Of a DNA stretch of 64,000 nt, positions 22,906-37,100 are shown piece by piece (positions within the stretch are counted from its first letter, which is position 1; every line of letters begins with the position of its first letter). Location of the stretch: assembly GCF_037176765.1 (NCBI RefSeq), contig NC_090024.1:247335385-247399384 (forward strand). The letters run 5' to 3'. The position numbers were made by a program, and so were the translations under genes. The notes beneath the pieces are model-generated. The model ran no database searches. It was not told where the DNA came from and was given only the letters and a program-made list of their open reading frames with translations. The stretch comes from Anolis sagrei (taxonomy: Eukaryota > Chordata > Lepidosauria > Squamata > Anolidae).

Positions 22906-23689
22906 CAAGCATCCTCAGAGGTAGTGAGGTCTGTTGGAACTAGGAAAATGGGGTTTATACATCTGTGGAATGACCAGGGTGGGACAAAGGACTCTTGTCT
23001 GTTGTAGCTAGGTGTGAATGTTTCAACTGACCACCTTGATTAGCATGTGATGGCTTGGAAGTGCCTGGGGGGAATCTTTTGTTGAGAGGTGATTAGATGT
23101 CTTTGTTACCAGTATTTAAAAAACTCTAAAATTACAACAGCAGAACAACAGAGAGGAAACAGACATGGAATGACCAGGGTGGGGCAAAGGACTCTTGTCT
23201 GTTGGAGCTAGGTGGGAATGTTTCAACTGGACAAAGGACTCTTGTCTGCTGGAGCTAGGTGTGAATGCTTCAACTGACCACCTTGATTAGCTTATAATGG
23301 CTTGGAAGTGCCTGGGGGGAATCTTTTGTTGAGAGGTGATTAGATGTCCTTGTTACCAGTATTTAAAAACTCTAAAATTACAACAGCACAACAACAGAGA
23401 GGAAACAGACATGGAATGACCAGGGTGGGGCAAAGGACTCTTGTCTGTTGGAGCTAGGTGGGAATGTTTCAACTGACCACCTTGATTAGCATTTGATGGC
23501 CTGGCAGTGCCTGGAGCAAACTTTTGTTGAGAGGTGATTAGATGTCCTTCTTACCAGTATTAAAAAACTCTAAAAATTTTATGATAGTGCCAATTAGGAA
23601 CAAATTAGGGACACAAACTGTGCTTCGAATTCATTTTGGTTGGATGGAGATAACGAGAGTCCAAGTTCCATACTTCTGTCCTTTTTTTC

Positions 23690-24547
23690 TTTTCAAAACG
23701 ATCTTGACAGATTAGAGAGATGATGGGCCAAAACTAACAAAATGAAGTTCAACAGTGACAAATGCAAGATACTCCACTTTGGCAGGAAAAATGAAATGCA
23801 AAGATACAGAATGGGGGACAAGGCCTGGCTCGAGAGCAGTACGTGTGAAAAAGACCTTGGAGTCCTCGTGGAGAGGAAGGTAAACATGAGCCAGGAATGG
23901 GATGTGGCGGCAAAAAAAGTCAATGGGATTTTGGCCCCCATCAAGAGGAGCCTAGTGTCTACATCTAGGGAGCCCCATGCTCTATTCCGCTTTGGTTAGA
24001 CCACACCTGGAATCACATTGTGTCCAATTCTGGGCACCACAATTCAAGAGAGAGATTGACTCTAAGCTGGAATGTGTCCAGAGGAGGGCGACTAAAATGA
24101 TCCAGGGTCTGGAGAACAAGTCCTATGAGGAGCGGCTTAAGGAGCTGGGCATGTTTAGCCTGAAGAAGAGAAGGCTGAGAGGAGATATGATAATAGCCAT
24201 GTATAAATATGTGAGAGGAAGACACAGGGTGGAGGGAGGGAGCTTGTTTTCTGCTTCCCTGGAGACTAGGACGCAAGGGAACAATGGCTTCAAACTACAA
24301 GAAAGGAGATTCCATCTGAACACGAGGAAGAACTTCCTGACTGTGAGAGCCGTTCAGCAGTGGAACTCTCTGCCCCGGAGTGTGGTGGAGGCTCCTTCTT
24401 TGGAAGCTTTTAAACAGAGGCTGGATGGCCATCTGTCAGGGTGATTTGAATACAATATTCCTGCTTCTTGGCAGAATGAGGTTGGACTGGATGATGGCCC
24501 AGGAGGTCTCTTCCAACTCTTTGATTCTAGGATTCTATGATCTATGG
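23690..24547 (+). mobile_element. CR1 3' copy (duplication copy B)
   Basis: The translation is identical to copy A at a fixed 1642-bp offset, so it arose by duplication and not by separate insertion. Confidence 0.93.
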
Positions 24548-24989
24548 CAAGCATCCTCAGAGGTAGTGAGGTCTGTTGGAACTAGGAAAATGGGGTTTAT
24601 ACATCTGTGGAATGACCAGGGTGGGACAAAGGACTCTTGTCTGTTGTAGCTAGGTGTGAATGTTTCAACTGACCACCTTGATTAGCATGTGATGGCTTGG
24701 AAGTGCCTGGGGGGAATCTTTTGTTGAGAGGTGATTAGATGTCTTTGTTACCAGTATTTAAAAAACTCTAAAATTACAACAGCAGAACAACAGAGAGGAA
24801 ACAGACATGGAATGACCAGGGTGGGGCAAAGGACTCTTGTCTGTTGGAGCTAGGTGGGAATGTTTCAACTGACCACCTTGATTAGCAATATTTTTTTTAT
24901 GATAGTGCCAATTAGGAACAAATTAGGGACAAAAACAGTGCTTCGAATTCATTTTGGTTGGATGGAGATAACAAGAGTCCAAGTTCCAC

Positions 24990-25171
24990 ACTTCTTGGCC
25001 TGAGGCGGGGCCACTCAGCCAATTTGCATTTTAAGCCCCGCCCCGTGCTTCCCCGCCAATCAGGGAGGTGGCGGAACCTACTCGCTGCAGCCTTGTTTCC
25101 GGCCGGGGAGGAGAGCGCGACGGACGGGCGCCGGACCCTTCTCGGTGCCTGACTTCCTTTTTGACACCACG
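24990..25171 (+). promoter_or_regulatory. DDX27 promoter region
   Basis: The GC-rich stretch has GC boxes (about 25003-25012 and 25036-25044), CCAAT at 25019-25023 and 25056-25060, an octamer ATTTGCAT at 25022-25029 and an ETS-type TTTCCGG at 25096-25102, all within 155 bp of the ATG. No TATA box is evident. Transcription start is not fixed by sequence alone. Confidence 0.7.
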
Positions 25172-25258
25172 ATGGCGCTGAGCGGCCAGAAGCGGGATGA
25201 GGCCGGAGTTGAGGAGGAAGGGATGGCGGTGGAGGAGCGGACGGACTCGGAGTCCGAG
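25172..25258 (+). CDS. DDX27: DDX27 exon 1 (residues 1-29)
   Basis: It encodes an acidic N-terminus starting [17 protein letters not shown], then donor GTGAGG, phase 0. ACCACGATGG gives A at -3 and G at +4. Confidence 0.85.
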
Positions 25259-28200
25259 GTGAGGAGGGGACCCAGGACTCTTGGTGGGATATCCGGGCAA
25301 ACAAGGCAGGTTGGGAGGCCTTTCTGAGCTAGGCCGCAATTGGAACATTAGGAGGACCGCCGTTGGGAGGGATCAGAAAGGGAGAAGGGGAGGAAACCAC
25401 GTGGAGTGAAAGTCATACAGTCCTAGAAGAGTTGGGAGAGACCTCCTGGGCCATCCTCCAGTCCAGCCCCATTCTGCCAAGAAGCAGGAACATTGCATTC
25501 AAATCACCCCTGACAGATGGCCATCCAGCCTCTGCTTCAAAGCCTCCAAAAAAGGAGCCCCCACCACACTCCAAGGCAGAGAGTTCCACTGCTGAACAGC
25601 TCTCACAGTCATAGAATCCTAGAATCAAAGAGTTGGAAGAGACCTCATGGGCCATCCAGTCCAACCCCCTGCCAAGAAGCAGGAATATTGCATTCAAACC
25701 ACCCCTGACAAATGGCCATCCAGCCTCTGCTTAAAAGCTTCCAAAGAAGGAGCCTCCACCACACTCCGGGGCAGAGAGTTCCACTGCTGAACAGCTCTCA
25801 CAGTCATAGAATCCTAGAATCAAAGAGTTGGAAGTGACCTCATGGGCCATCCAGCCCAACCCCCTTCTGCCAAGAAGCAGGAATATTGCATTCAAATCAC
25901 CCCTGACAGATGGCCATCCAGCCTCTCTTTAAAAGCTTCCAAAGAAGGAGCCTCCACCATACTCTAAGGCAGAGAGTTCCACTGCTGAACGGCTCTCACA
26001 GTCATAGAATCCTAGAATCAAAGAGTTGGAGGAGACCTCATGGGCCTTCATCCCTTCCAACCCCATTCTGCCACGAAGCAGGAATATTGCATTCAAATCT
26101 CCCCTGACAGATGGCCATCCAGCCTCTGCTTAGAAGCTTCCAAAGAAGGAGCCTCCACCACACTCCCTCTGGGGCAGAGAGTTCCACTGCTGAACGGCTC
26201 TCACAGTCAGGAAGTTCTTCCTCATGTTCAGGTGTATCATCACCCCCATTCTGTCTCTTTGCATTTCCTTTTTTTCTGCCTAAGTGTAGTCAAGAATGAT
26301 TGACAACTGGAAAATAGATGGAGAAAATGTGGAGGCCGTGACAGACTGTATTTCTAGGCGCAAAGATGAGTGCAGATGCAGACTGTGGCCAGGAAATCAG
26401 GAGACGCTTCCTTCTTGGGAGGAGAGCAATGTCCAGTCTCGATAAAATAGTAAAGAGTAGAGACATCAGACTGGCAACCAAAATCCATTGCCTAGTCCAA
26501 ACCATGGTCTTCCCTGTAGTCACCTACGGATGTGAGAGCTGGACCTTCGGGAAGGCTGAGCCAAGGAAGAGAGATGCTTTTGAGCTGTGGTGTTGGAGGA
26601 AAGTGCTGAGAGTGCCTTGGACTGCGAGAAGATCCAACCAGTCCAATGGATCTTTGTTGCCAGTGTGATGTCTCTACTCTTGACTATTTTATCGAGACTG
26701 GACATTGCTCTCCTTCCAAGAAGGAAGCATCTTCTGATTTCCTGGCCACAGTCTGCATCTGCAGTCATCTGGACAAAGATCAGTCATTTGGACAAAGATC
26801 CATCCACAGTTGAAGTACTTTGGCCACATCATGAGGAGACAGCAAAGCCTAGAGAAGACAATTATGCTGGAGAAAGTGGAAGGCAAAAGGAAGAGGGGCC
26901 GACCAAGGGCAAGATGGATGGATGGCATCCTTGAAGTGACTGGACTGACCTTGAAGGAGCTGGGGGTGGTGACGGCCGACAGGGAGCTCTGGCATGGGCT
27001 GGTCCATGAGGTCATGAAGACTCAGAGATGACTGAACGAATGAACAAAAAAAAAGTGTAGTCTCTTCCATTTGTCCTTGTTGAACTTTATTTTGTTAGAT
27101 TTGGCCCATCATCTCTCTCATTTGTGAAGATCGTCCTGAATTCGGCTCCTGTCTTCTGAGATATTGGCTCTCCCTCACAATTTGGTCCCAGCTGCAAACT
27201 TGATGATCATGCCTTGTTTGTGAGGTCTCTAGCCTTCTCTGCCCAATTTTGTTATTGCCTTCGTTTTATTGATGTACTGTGGGCTTGGCCTCATGTAAGC
27301 CGTTCCAAGTCCCTTGGGGAGATGGTAGCAGGGTACAAATAAAGTGTTATTATTATTATTATACAGTGAATTGGGGCACACCGAGCCATGATAGATTGAA
27401 CCATTGACAATATAGAGTCCAACCTCCTGCAACTCAAGGATCATCATTTTTAGACCCTATATGCTCTGGCATGCTACCCCTTACTGATATAGCCGTAGGA
27501 CATTGAAAACCCCATTCATCACCACATCTGTTGACATGAAAATCTGGACATTGCCTTTGACATCACTGACGCAGAACACGCCTCTGTGTCCATCTGCCCT
27601 GGTTCAGGGAGGAAGGAGGAGAGGAGAAGAGGAGAAACCAGGCCACAGACGACACCTGAGCCAGGACTTGAGCCTGAATGGACATGTTGAAGCATTCCTT
27701 GATGACTTTGAAACCCACTTGGCTACAAGTTAGGATTATTGATCCAAGGCAGGATGGCAGTCATCTTAGACCAGGCATGGGCAAACATGGGCCTTCTGCC
27801 TGTGAGGAAGTCCAAAACACCTGGAGGGAGGGTCACAGTTGGCCCAGGCCTGGACTATACTAATTTAATTGGGCTTCTCTCATCCTTCCTTTAGCCTTCC
27901 TTTATCCTTCTACATGGGGTTGCCTCTGAAGACTGCCTTGAAGCTACAACTAGTCCAACATGCGGCAGCCAGACTACTAACAGGAGCGGGGTACAGGGAG
28001 CATACTACTCCTCTGTTGCGTCAGCTCCACTGGCTGCCAATTAGCTTCCGAGACTATTCAAAGTGCTGGTGCTGACCTATAAATCCCTAAACGATTCCGG
28101 CCCAGTGGGTTGTTGTAGGTTGACTCAGGCCCAGTTTACCTGTCTGAACGGATTCTCCCCTATGAACCATCAAGGCTGTTAAGATCATCTGGAGGGGCCC

Positions 28201-31133
28201 TGCTCTCGGTCCCACCACCTTCGCAATCGCGTCTGGTGGGGATGAGGGACAGGGCCTTCTCGGTGGTGGCCCCTCAGCTCTGGAACTCTCTCCCGATGGA
28301 TATTAGATCTGCCCCTTCCCTCCTGACTTTCAGAAATCTTGGCTTTGAAATATAGCATTTTCAGAATGATGATCGAGTCAATAACTGCTGACCACATTGG
28401 CGGATGATGATGAATTTGTGATTTACCTAGACGACTTGGCTTTATGTAATTATTTGATCTGTATTTTAATGTATTAATGCCTTATGATATTATTATGTTT
28501 TATCCTATTTGTGTATGGATTTCCTGTTGTTAGCCAGCCTGAGTCCCTCTTCGGAGGTTGAGAAGACCCGGTTATAAAAGCCCTAAATACTAATAATAAT
28601 ACTAATACTAATAATAATAATAAATAATTATTGCTTTTCTTCCAGGAGGAAGAGGGGGGTCTGGGCAGGCCTGGGCCTCGCAGGCACCGCGGAGGGGGAG
28701 ACTTCGCCTCGGGCTTCGTCTTTGCTGAGAAGGAGGCTGCCTTTACAGCAGGAGGTGGGAGCTGGGCCGAGGCACTGGGGCAGATGCTGCGGAAGAAGGT
28801 AAAACCTGGCTTCCCCTCGGAGTGGTGTGGGGAGGGGGGGAGCAGGGAAGGAAGGCGCCTCGCGGAGGGTCGGGACCTCTGTGCCGGCCTGCTCTCTCTC
28901 ACCACTTCTTCTCCTCCTAGAAATCAGCCACCAGCCTCGACGAGAAGATCGCGGCCGTGAGGAAGAGGAGGAGGGACCAGGTGAGGGAGATGGGGCTTCA
29001 TTAACTCCCATCATCACCATAACACTATGTGACACTTTTTTTTTTGTTTCTGGGTTATACATATTATTATTTCCTACTTGGTTCTGTTATGAACCCAAAT
29101 GGTTCCTGTTCTTTTGATGTAGAGTGTTCAAGGAATAGTGATGTATGTTAGATCAATGAGACACTTCAGAGACCAAATTTGGTTTTGCCACTTTTCATGT
29201 AACATTTATGGATTAGGATCACATCAAGAGAGAACTCTCATCCATTCATTTCATACACTCCATCATACTCACAAACAGGCCTCTTAGAATGAAGATGATC
29301 CGTCTCTTCTTACTTGTAACTTGGGGAACTGCTTGTAAATATATGTAGAATAAAGATTAAATCACCAATGCTAACGCGATCTCAATTTAAAAGCACTGGT
29401 CTTGCAGGAAGATTTGGTCTCCTGTGAGCATTATTAGACTGAGTCTTTTATAGAAATATTTTGTTGATGTAGTCCCAAAGTTGTAAATTCATGATAGACC
29501 TCTTCCATCCTGGCTCCATCTCAGTTTCCTGGCCAGATGTTGATTCTTCTTGATTGGTGTTGATCTTATGTTGACTTCCTTCATAACATTGTAAGCATTG
29601 ATCTTATCACAGTCCAGTTGTTATCAGAATTTACTTTTCAGTTCTTACTAGCAACTTTTAATTACAGTCCAGCAATCAGGTAAGTTAGTTATTGCAGGCC
29701 TTAATATTTTACTGGTGTTTCCAAAATTATTAACTCCATCCATACATCTTCCATACTTTCATCCATTCCCACACATCATTTCAAATCCACATGTATCAAA
29801 TCTGCAATGATCTTTTCAAGATAAGAGCGCTGGGAAGCCCCAGGGGTCAGGGGTTTGGGCAGAGCAAATGCCAGACTGACCAGCATTTCTTTAGGAGAAG
29901 CAGACCAAACTGGGCCCAGCGAAGCAGGCGGATGAAAAAGTGGACCAGGAGGATGAGGAGAAGGCAAACAGCGAGGATGAGGAGGAGGAAGGGAAAGAGG
30001 AAGAGGAGGAGTCGGAGTATTCCTCAGCAGACGAGAGCCTCTTTGCCAAAGCGGGTAAGAAGGGTCATGGGAAGACGGCAGGCTGTGCATGTTCTGGAGT
30101 CAGGAGCTCAGCCTGTGGTTGTGTTTCAGAATCAGGGTGCTTTGGATGTGTGGAGTGATGCCAATGAGGTACAAGATGGCAATGGTTTGGTCAATGATGT
30201 TGATGCAGAGAAGGACCAGGAGATCCCTGTTCAAAGTGTAGTTTCCCATGAGAATGTCCCTGAAGAGTGTGCGGATGATGGTGTGCTTCCTGAATTGTTA
30301 TCAGAGAGTTCCCATGATTCTATCATTTTGTGACGTTGTGGCTGAAAGGTTTGATGGTGGTCCTTTGGTGCCTTTTGTAGATACACTCAAACTGAAACAG
30401 CGGCGGAAGCGGAAACGAGGTGGCGAAGAGGTGAGTCCCGGAAGTGTGGAAGGGCAGCCAGGGCTTTCCCCTCCCATTGAAGCCTCCCCTCAAAGTGTGT
30501 GTGTGTGTTGGGGGTGGACTCTTGCCGAAGGCCAACACACCCTCCTTTAGCTGACAGGCTTCTGGTTCTCTCTCTTGCCCCCCCCCCCCTTTGTTTCCCG
30601 GGTCCTGCTTTCTAGGCTGAAGAGCTGTGTTTTGGGGAAGATGCATCTCAATACGACGACAGCCTCTCCTTCCAGGACATGAACCTCTCCCGACCTTTGC
30701 TGAAGGTATCCTGCCACTTACTGTATCTACTTGAGTATAAGCCTAGGTTTTCAGCCCTTTTTTAAGGAGTTTTATGCTCCAAAACTCTGTCAGTCTGAAG
30801 TCTCAGAGTAGTTTGTCTTGTTCATTTTCTGTAACTTTATTATTATTATTTTATTATTATTATTATTACTATTATTATTAAGAGGAAGAGAAAAAGAAGG
30901 CATGGGGTGGGGGAGAGAAAAGAAGGAGGGGGTGAGGTTGGGGGAGGGGGGCCTGACCCCCAGAGCGGGAGGGAGAGGGTCCCGGGAGAGAGAGCGGTGT
31001 TGGGTGTCACCCTGTACTCCACAAGTCTTCAGTCCCCAATGAGTAGTTAGACTAAGAAAGCAGGACTAGAATGAGGGATTCCTTTCTCTATTCCTATGCA
31101 TGCCTTCCTAGAAGGAATAAAGATTTGTTGTTG

Positions 31134-31186
<53 letters not shown>

Positions 31187-34100
31187 GGAAACACCACAAG
31201 ATCGCCTAGAGCATCTTGGATGGAGGGCAATTAATAAGTAATTAAATGATGAGGATGAGTCCACAGCAGACTGTTGTCTGCTGGCTGTTGAATTGGATTA
31301 CATGTCAGACCCTTCCCAAGGGTCTAGGACTGTGTGATGTATCGGCGAATGATGTGTGCAGATCCCAGTAAGGTGCCCTTTTGCATCTGGCAGATGGTAA
31401 TCTTGTCAGCGCTGATTGTGTTTAAGTGCAGGCCAAGGTCTTGAGGCACTGCACAAAGTGTGTCACCACTGAGACCCCCTTGACTGTCTTTGCAGTTTGA
31501 TCTTTAAATCCTCATATTGTGTCATTTTTTCCTGTTGTTTCTCTTCAATCCCAGTAAGGCGGCCTTTTGCAGCTGGCAGATGGTAATTTTGTTGGTTTTA
31601 AGTGCAGGCCAAGGTCTTTAGGCACTGCATCCAGTGTGCCAATCACCACTGGGACCACCTTTATTAGTTTGTTGTTGTTGTTGTTGTTGTTGGACACCAG
31701 CAGCCAAGGTTGACAACCTGGTTGGGGTCTTCCTGAGGCTTTTCTCTGCTCAGGGGCCGCACCTGCCTGGACCTGGCCTGCAGTCGGGTGGTGTGTAATG
31801 CGCAGGGGGATTGTGGGACAATGCAGAGCACATGAGGAGAGGGAGTGCAAGTGAGAGGTTTCCCTCCTTCCCTCTGTGGAGGGAGTCATTGTGGCCTGAA
31901 TGGCAGATGATATGTGCCACTGACAAGAAACACAAATGCCTGAAGCATGGCACGGGACACAAATCAGCAGCTGCCATTACTACCATAAGAGAGGGAACGA
32001 GGTTAAGGAGGGAGCATCCTTTGCAAAGGAGGTGGGAGGAGCTTCAGCCGTAGAGTCAGAGTGGTGCTTCCTGTTTTGATTCATGACGGAGTCCCCTCCA
32101 TTGCTTCCCTCTTGCCAGGCGATATCTGCCTTGGGCTTCAAGCAGCCGACCCCCATCCAGAAGGCCTGCATCCCAGTGGGGTTGCTGGGGAAGGACATCT
32201 GTGCGTGTGCGGCCACAGGGACAGGTAAGAGGGGCAAGGTGTGTTTTTGGGTGAGGACAAAGCCTTGGGAGGGGTGCCGTGGAGCCCTGTGCTGATCTGC
32301 CTTCCGGCGCCTCCCTCGCAGGCAAGACGGCGGCCTTCATGCTCCCGGTCCTGGAGCGCCTGATCTACAAGCCCCGCCAGGCGCCGGTCACGAGGGTCTT
32401 GGTGCTGGTCCCCACTCGAGAACTGGGCATCCAAGTGCATGCGGTCACCAAGCAGCTGGCCCAGTTCTGCAGCATCACGTCCAGCCTGGCAGTGGGTGAG
32501 TGACCCTTCTGCCTCTATTGGTTTAGTGAAGATATCTGTGTCCTTCCCTGCTTCCAAATGCATCAGACAGAGGCCTTTAGAGCCTTGTTATTGGTATCCA
32601 GCATTGCTTCCTTCCCTTTGTGGTTCTTTGTCACAGGAGACAACAACAGGGCGGGTTGGGTGAGCATCTTTCAGGAGTGCTTCTGGTGTGCCTCCCTGCC
32701 TGGCACAATGGGGCTGGACTAGATGGCCTCTTGGGAGCCCTTCCAATGCTGCTTTTCACTCTGTGATCCCCGTGTGTTGCCGCTTTCAGGTGGCCTAGAC
32801 CTCAAGACCCAGGAGGCCGCTCTCCGCTCGGGTCCTGACATCCTCATTGCGACCCCCGGCCGCCTGATTGACCACCTGCACAACTGCCCCTCCTTCCACC
32901 TGGGCAGCATCGAGGTCCTCATCCTGGATGAGGCTGACCGGTGAGAGAAAGGGGCATCCAGAGCAGGTCATGACCTGGTTGGCAGGGCTTTTGTGTGTGT
33001 ATGTGTGTGTGTGTAGGGGGAGGGTTGTTGGGCGAGTGGGCTTATGTATAAAATACCCTCCCCATAAACGTACAGCAGAGTAACTTAAGAGCAGCAGGAT
33101 GGCACCACACTAGTAGCCCTAAGTGACAAAAAGAACAAAACATACAGACCAATATTATCCTAACACAAATAAATTTCTTTACACTTCCTTCTTTGCTTCC
33201 ACGCTGGGCTTCTTTCTCATGCAGATAAACAGCTTCTCTCTCACAGAGCCTCTTCTCACACTGAAGTTACACAGGAGCTTCACATAGTAGCTTTTTACAC
33301 ACAGTAGCCTTCACACACGATGACCTTCAACCTGGTGCTTCTCTCACCAAAGCTTCTCACACTAGGCCTGCTCATACTTTCTCCCACTGAGGCCTTCCTG
33401 TTTTAGTTCAGCCTGTGATTGTGTCTAATGATCAGGGTATTCTGGATGTTGGGAGTGACAATGATGTATCTAATGATGTTTCTAATGACGAGGTTGTTCC
33501 AGATGCAGAGAATGACAATGGGATCCCTGTTCAAAGTGACTTTTCTGATTTATTTATTTACTTTGTATCAAAAGCATTGCATAAATTTGTATAAAACCGA
33601 TAAAAATAGGAGTGCAGGTGGTTAAATATCTTTTGACCAAAAACAGGCAACAGCAATGGCATTGTCTGTAAAAGGTATAGGTAAAGGTTAGAGGCGGCCC
33701 TAGGTAATTTTAGCGTAGCTTATGGCTAATAATATTGATTTAGTTTTTCTTCTGTGTAGCGTGACTTAACTTGGAAAGGAATCGTATCAGAGACAAGGTT
33801 TTAGGAAAAACAGTAACAAGTTTATTGAAATGTAGAAGGAGCGTGATGGTTTCAATGTAGCTTAACTCTTAGAGGCACAAATCTTCAAAGGTTACATTGA
33901 TAACATTCCTTAAACAACTCTGGGAAGGACTCTTACTTCCACTAAACAGGTTTCAAACTTATTTTTCTTCAAACTGTGTTTCTTTCCTTAATAGATTACT
34001 TCAGTTACAAGCTTATTCTTTCTTTGTGATGTTTCTATTGCAATAGAGATTCTCACTGGGTTTCTCTCACCCTTTCTCTCATTCACTTACTTTTAATATA

Positions 34101-37100
34101 AAGAAGTCAACACGACTTGTTTAAACTACTCAGGCTAAAAGCCAAAACCTTGCTAATTCTCTCTACTATAGAATCAGCCTTTCCCCGTAGTTTTTAAACT
34201 ACAGATTACCTTCCTGGTTCTCCTTACTTAATAGAACCAGCCACTCCTACAGCTCACAGACTGTAGACTAACTGTTTTAAAATGGCTGCCCTGCCAAGTG
34301 GCAGTTGGCTCCGCCCCTGTTTCCATGGTAACCCAGCTCAACGTGAGCTGAGCTGGCTACGATCCCCCTTAGTTATGCAACTTAAATACTTACCATTTAA
34401 AACATCTATCTATAATTATAAATAACTTCAAGTTAAAAAATTACACTTTACCACACTTCTATCCAGCACTAGTAGCCCTAAGTGACAAAAAGAACAAAAA
34501 CACACGGACCAATGTTATTATCTCTCCCTTTGGAGGCTTTTCTTTGTAGTAAATTAATATGATTGCACTGTTTACAAGAACTAGGTTTCCACAACGCAAA
34601 TAAACAAACACATAGTAGCTTTACACACAGCAGCCTTCACACTGGAGCTTTCCCACAGTAGCTTTTTACGCACAGCAGCCTTTATACTGGAGCTTTACCA
34701 GAGGAGGCTTCTCTCACACAGAGGTTTACCTCACACTCCACAGGACGACACTAGCTTTGGCCCACTAACTCTAACAGGCTTTGGCCTACTAACTCTCCTC
34801 AGGACGACACCAGCTTTGACACCCTCTAACAGCCTTCGGCCTACTAACTCTTTTAGTGCTTGGCTCACACTTTTGTAATCAAAAATACCTAGTTAATTTT
34901 AAATATTTCTGACAGGGGTCCAGCTCCTTCCTTCTATAGCTTGGTGGGCTTGGACTGCCAGGTATAGATAAGCAGCCCCCTTGGGCCACTACTCTCATAT
35001 GGAGGGGCTCCTCCTCTGCACACAAGCTCTCCAAGACTGTGTTGGGGCCTCTTCCAACTCTACGTTTCTATGCTTCTAGGATGCTGGACGAATACTTTGA
35101 GGAGCAGATGAAGGAGATCATTCGCCTGTGTGCCCGCCACCGCCAGACGATGCTCTTTTCTGCCACCATGACGGAGGAGGTGATGAGGGCGGGCGGTTTC
35201 TTTGTGGGGGCGGGGGGGGGGGGAGGAGGCCTCTGAGTGAGGGGATCAGGGAACGTCTTGAGTGGCAGGACAGATAACAATGCCCCCAAGGTCCCACAGA
35301 TGACCCTCATAGAGCTTGGCTTCCAAAACTTTGACCATTTTGGTGACCCTTCTCTGGTCACCTTCCATTTTGTCTATCTCCACCTTGAGTTGCTTTGCCC
35401 AGAAGTGGACACTTATGGGCAAAGCAACTCAAGTGGACAGGGTTGTTATTCCAGGTGACCAAAGCAGAAGAGAGTGGGACTAGGACTCCTTCTTTCTAGA
35501 CCAGTGGTTCCCAATTACCTGGGAACTGCTCTGGTCTCAAACACACTGTTTAATACCCTTTGCAAAACATTAAGGCGTTTCTCTGGCCTCCCTCTTGTTA
35601 GCTAGTCTTTGACTCCTTCGAATTTGGAATTCCAACCGGTCAGTCCAATCTAAAGTTCCCATATCGTCAAGGTCAGTCTGTTCGTTAGCCTGTTTCCCTG
35701 CTTGCTCATCATCAGGCTGAGAACCAGGCTGAGAGCTCTCCTCCTTCTTTGAGTTAGACTGCACCTGGCTGTTTTCAGTATCAACACTCTCATGCCTTAC
35801 TGTGGGAAACTGCACTTCTTCCCTGTCTATAACCTGTGAACCTAAATCCCATCATCCTCATCAGAAACACTCTCTGATTCCAGCTGAGTCACAACAATAG
35901 ATCTCTGCAAAGAAAAAAACTCTCCAGAACTGTATTCTAAAAACCTTTCCATTGATACCCTATCGGGTGTGGTCCAAGATTGCTGGTTGACCTACATTAC
36001 CAGCTGCACATAATAATTACCATCATAAGGTTTTTCTTCAACACACACACACACACACACACACACCCTTGGTCCTGCTACAACTTACTGTAACAAAAGT
36101 GATCCCTGGTTAAAAACAAAAAGGTTGGGAACCCCTGTTCTAGACACTATGCTCCAATTGCTGCAGCCTAAAATATTGGCTTTTTTAGCTGCCGCATCAC
36201 ACCCTTGGCTCGTGTTCAGCTTGTGGTCAACTCAGACTCCTAGCCCCCTTTCTCATGGACCGCTTTCAATCGAAGTGTCCCCTGTCCTATGTGTGTGTGT
36301 ATATATATATACACACACACACACAACCTATATCTTTTGTACTTCCTGAACAGGTGAAGGACTTGGCCTCAGTCTCCCTGAAGAACCCTGTCCGGATCTT
36401 TGTGAACAGCAACACGGATGTGGCGCCCTTCCTGCGGCAGGAGTTTGTGCGCATCCGGCCCAGCCGCGAGGGGGACCGGGAGGCCATTGTGGCAGGTCAG
36501 GCCCACGTTTGGAGGGCGGTGTGTGATGCATATTTGGCCCTGCTTTGTGCCTCCTGTCCCCTGACATCTCTCCCCCCTCCCCCCACAGCACTCCTGACCC
36601 GGACCTTTGCCGACCACGTGATGCTCTTCACGCAGACCAAGAAGCAGGCGCACCGCCTCCACATCCTCCTGGGCCTCCTGGGCCTGCGGGTGGGGGAGCT
36701 CCACGGGAACCTCTCACAGGCACAGCGCCTGGAGGGCCTCCGGTAAGTGGGAGGATATAGCATGGGTTGGGATGGGCGAAGGCAGAGGAAGACATGGCCC
36801 AGGCGTCCCTCTGATGCAGCCTTTTTCCGCTGCAGGCGCTTCAAGGACGAGCAGATCGATGTGCTGGTGGCCACGGACGTGGCGGCCAGAGGGCTGGACA
36901 TCGAAGGAGTCAAAACAGTGAGTCCATCCCTCCCTCCTCCTCCTTTTCAAGCTTGCCACCCCTCAGAACAGAATCCAAGAGTAGGACCATCTATTTGAAG
37001 CCCCTTCCAGGGAAGAAGACACAAGCCAAGCCCTCTTAACAGATGGCCATTCACTCTTTGTATTGTCACAGCCGGAAATACAGGGGTGTGGTGTGGTTTC

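Larger units (their letters stand above)
21540..24868. repeat. Tandem duplication, 1642-bp period, nearly identical copies
   Basis: Reading frames in the CR1 copy at 22051-22802 recur with identical translations exactly 1642 bp later at 23693-24444. The duplicated unit contains Penelope-array sequence, a ~100-bp block resembling sequence upstream of DDX27 (21935, 23577, 24892) and a CR1 copy. The copies part near 24868. Confidence 0.95.

Noticed and set aside
25172-25258. A longer DDX27 N-terminus as in the 796-residue human form
   Set aside because: No in-frame upstream ATG with matching sequence is visible before 25172. The observed 765 residues join cleanly.
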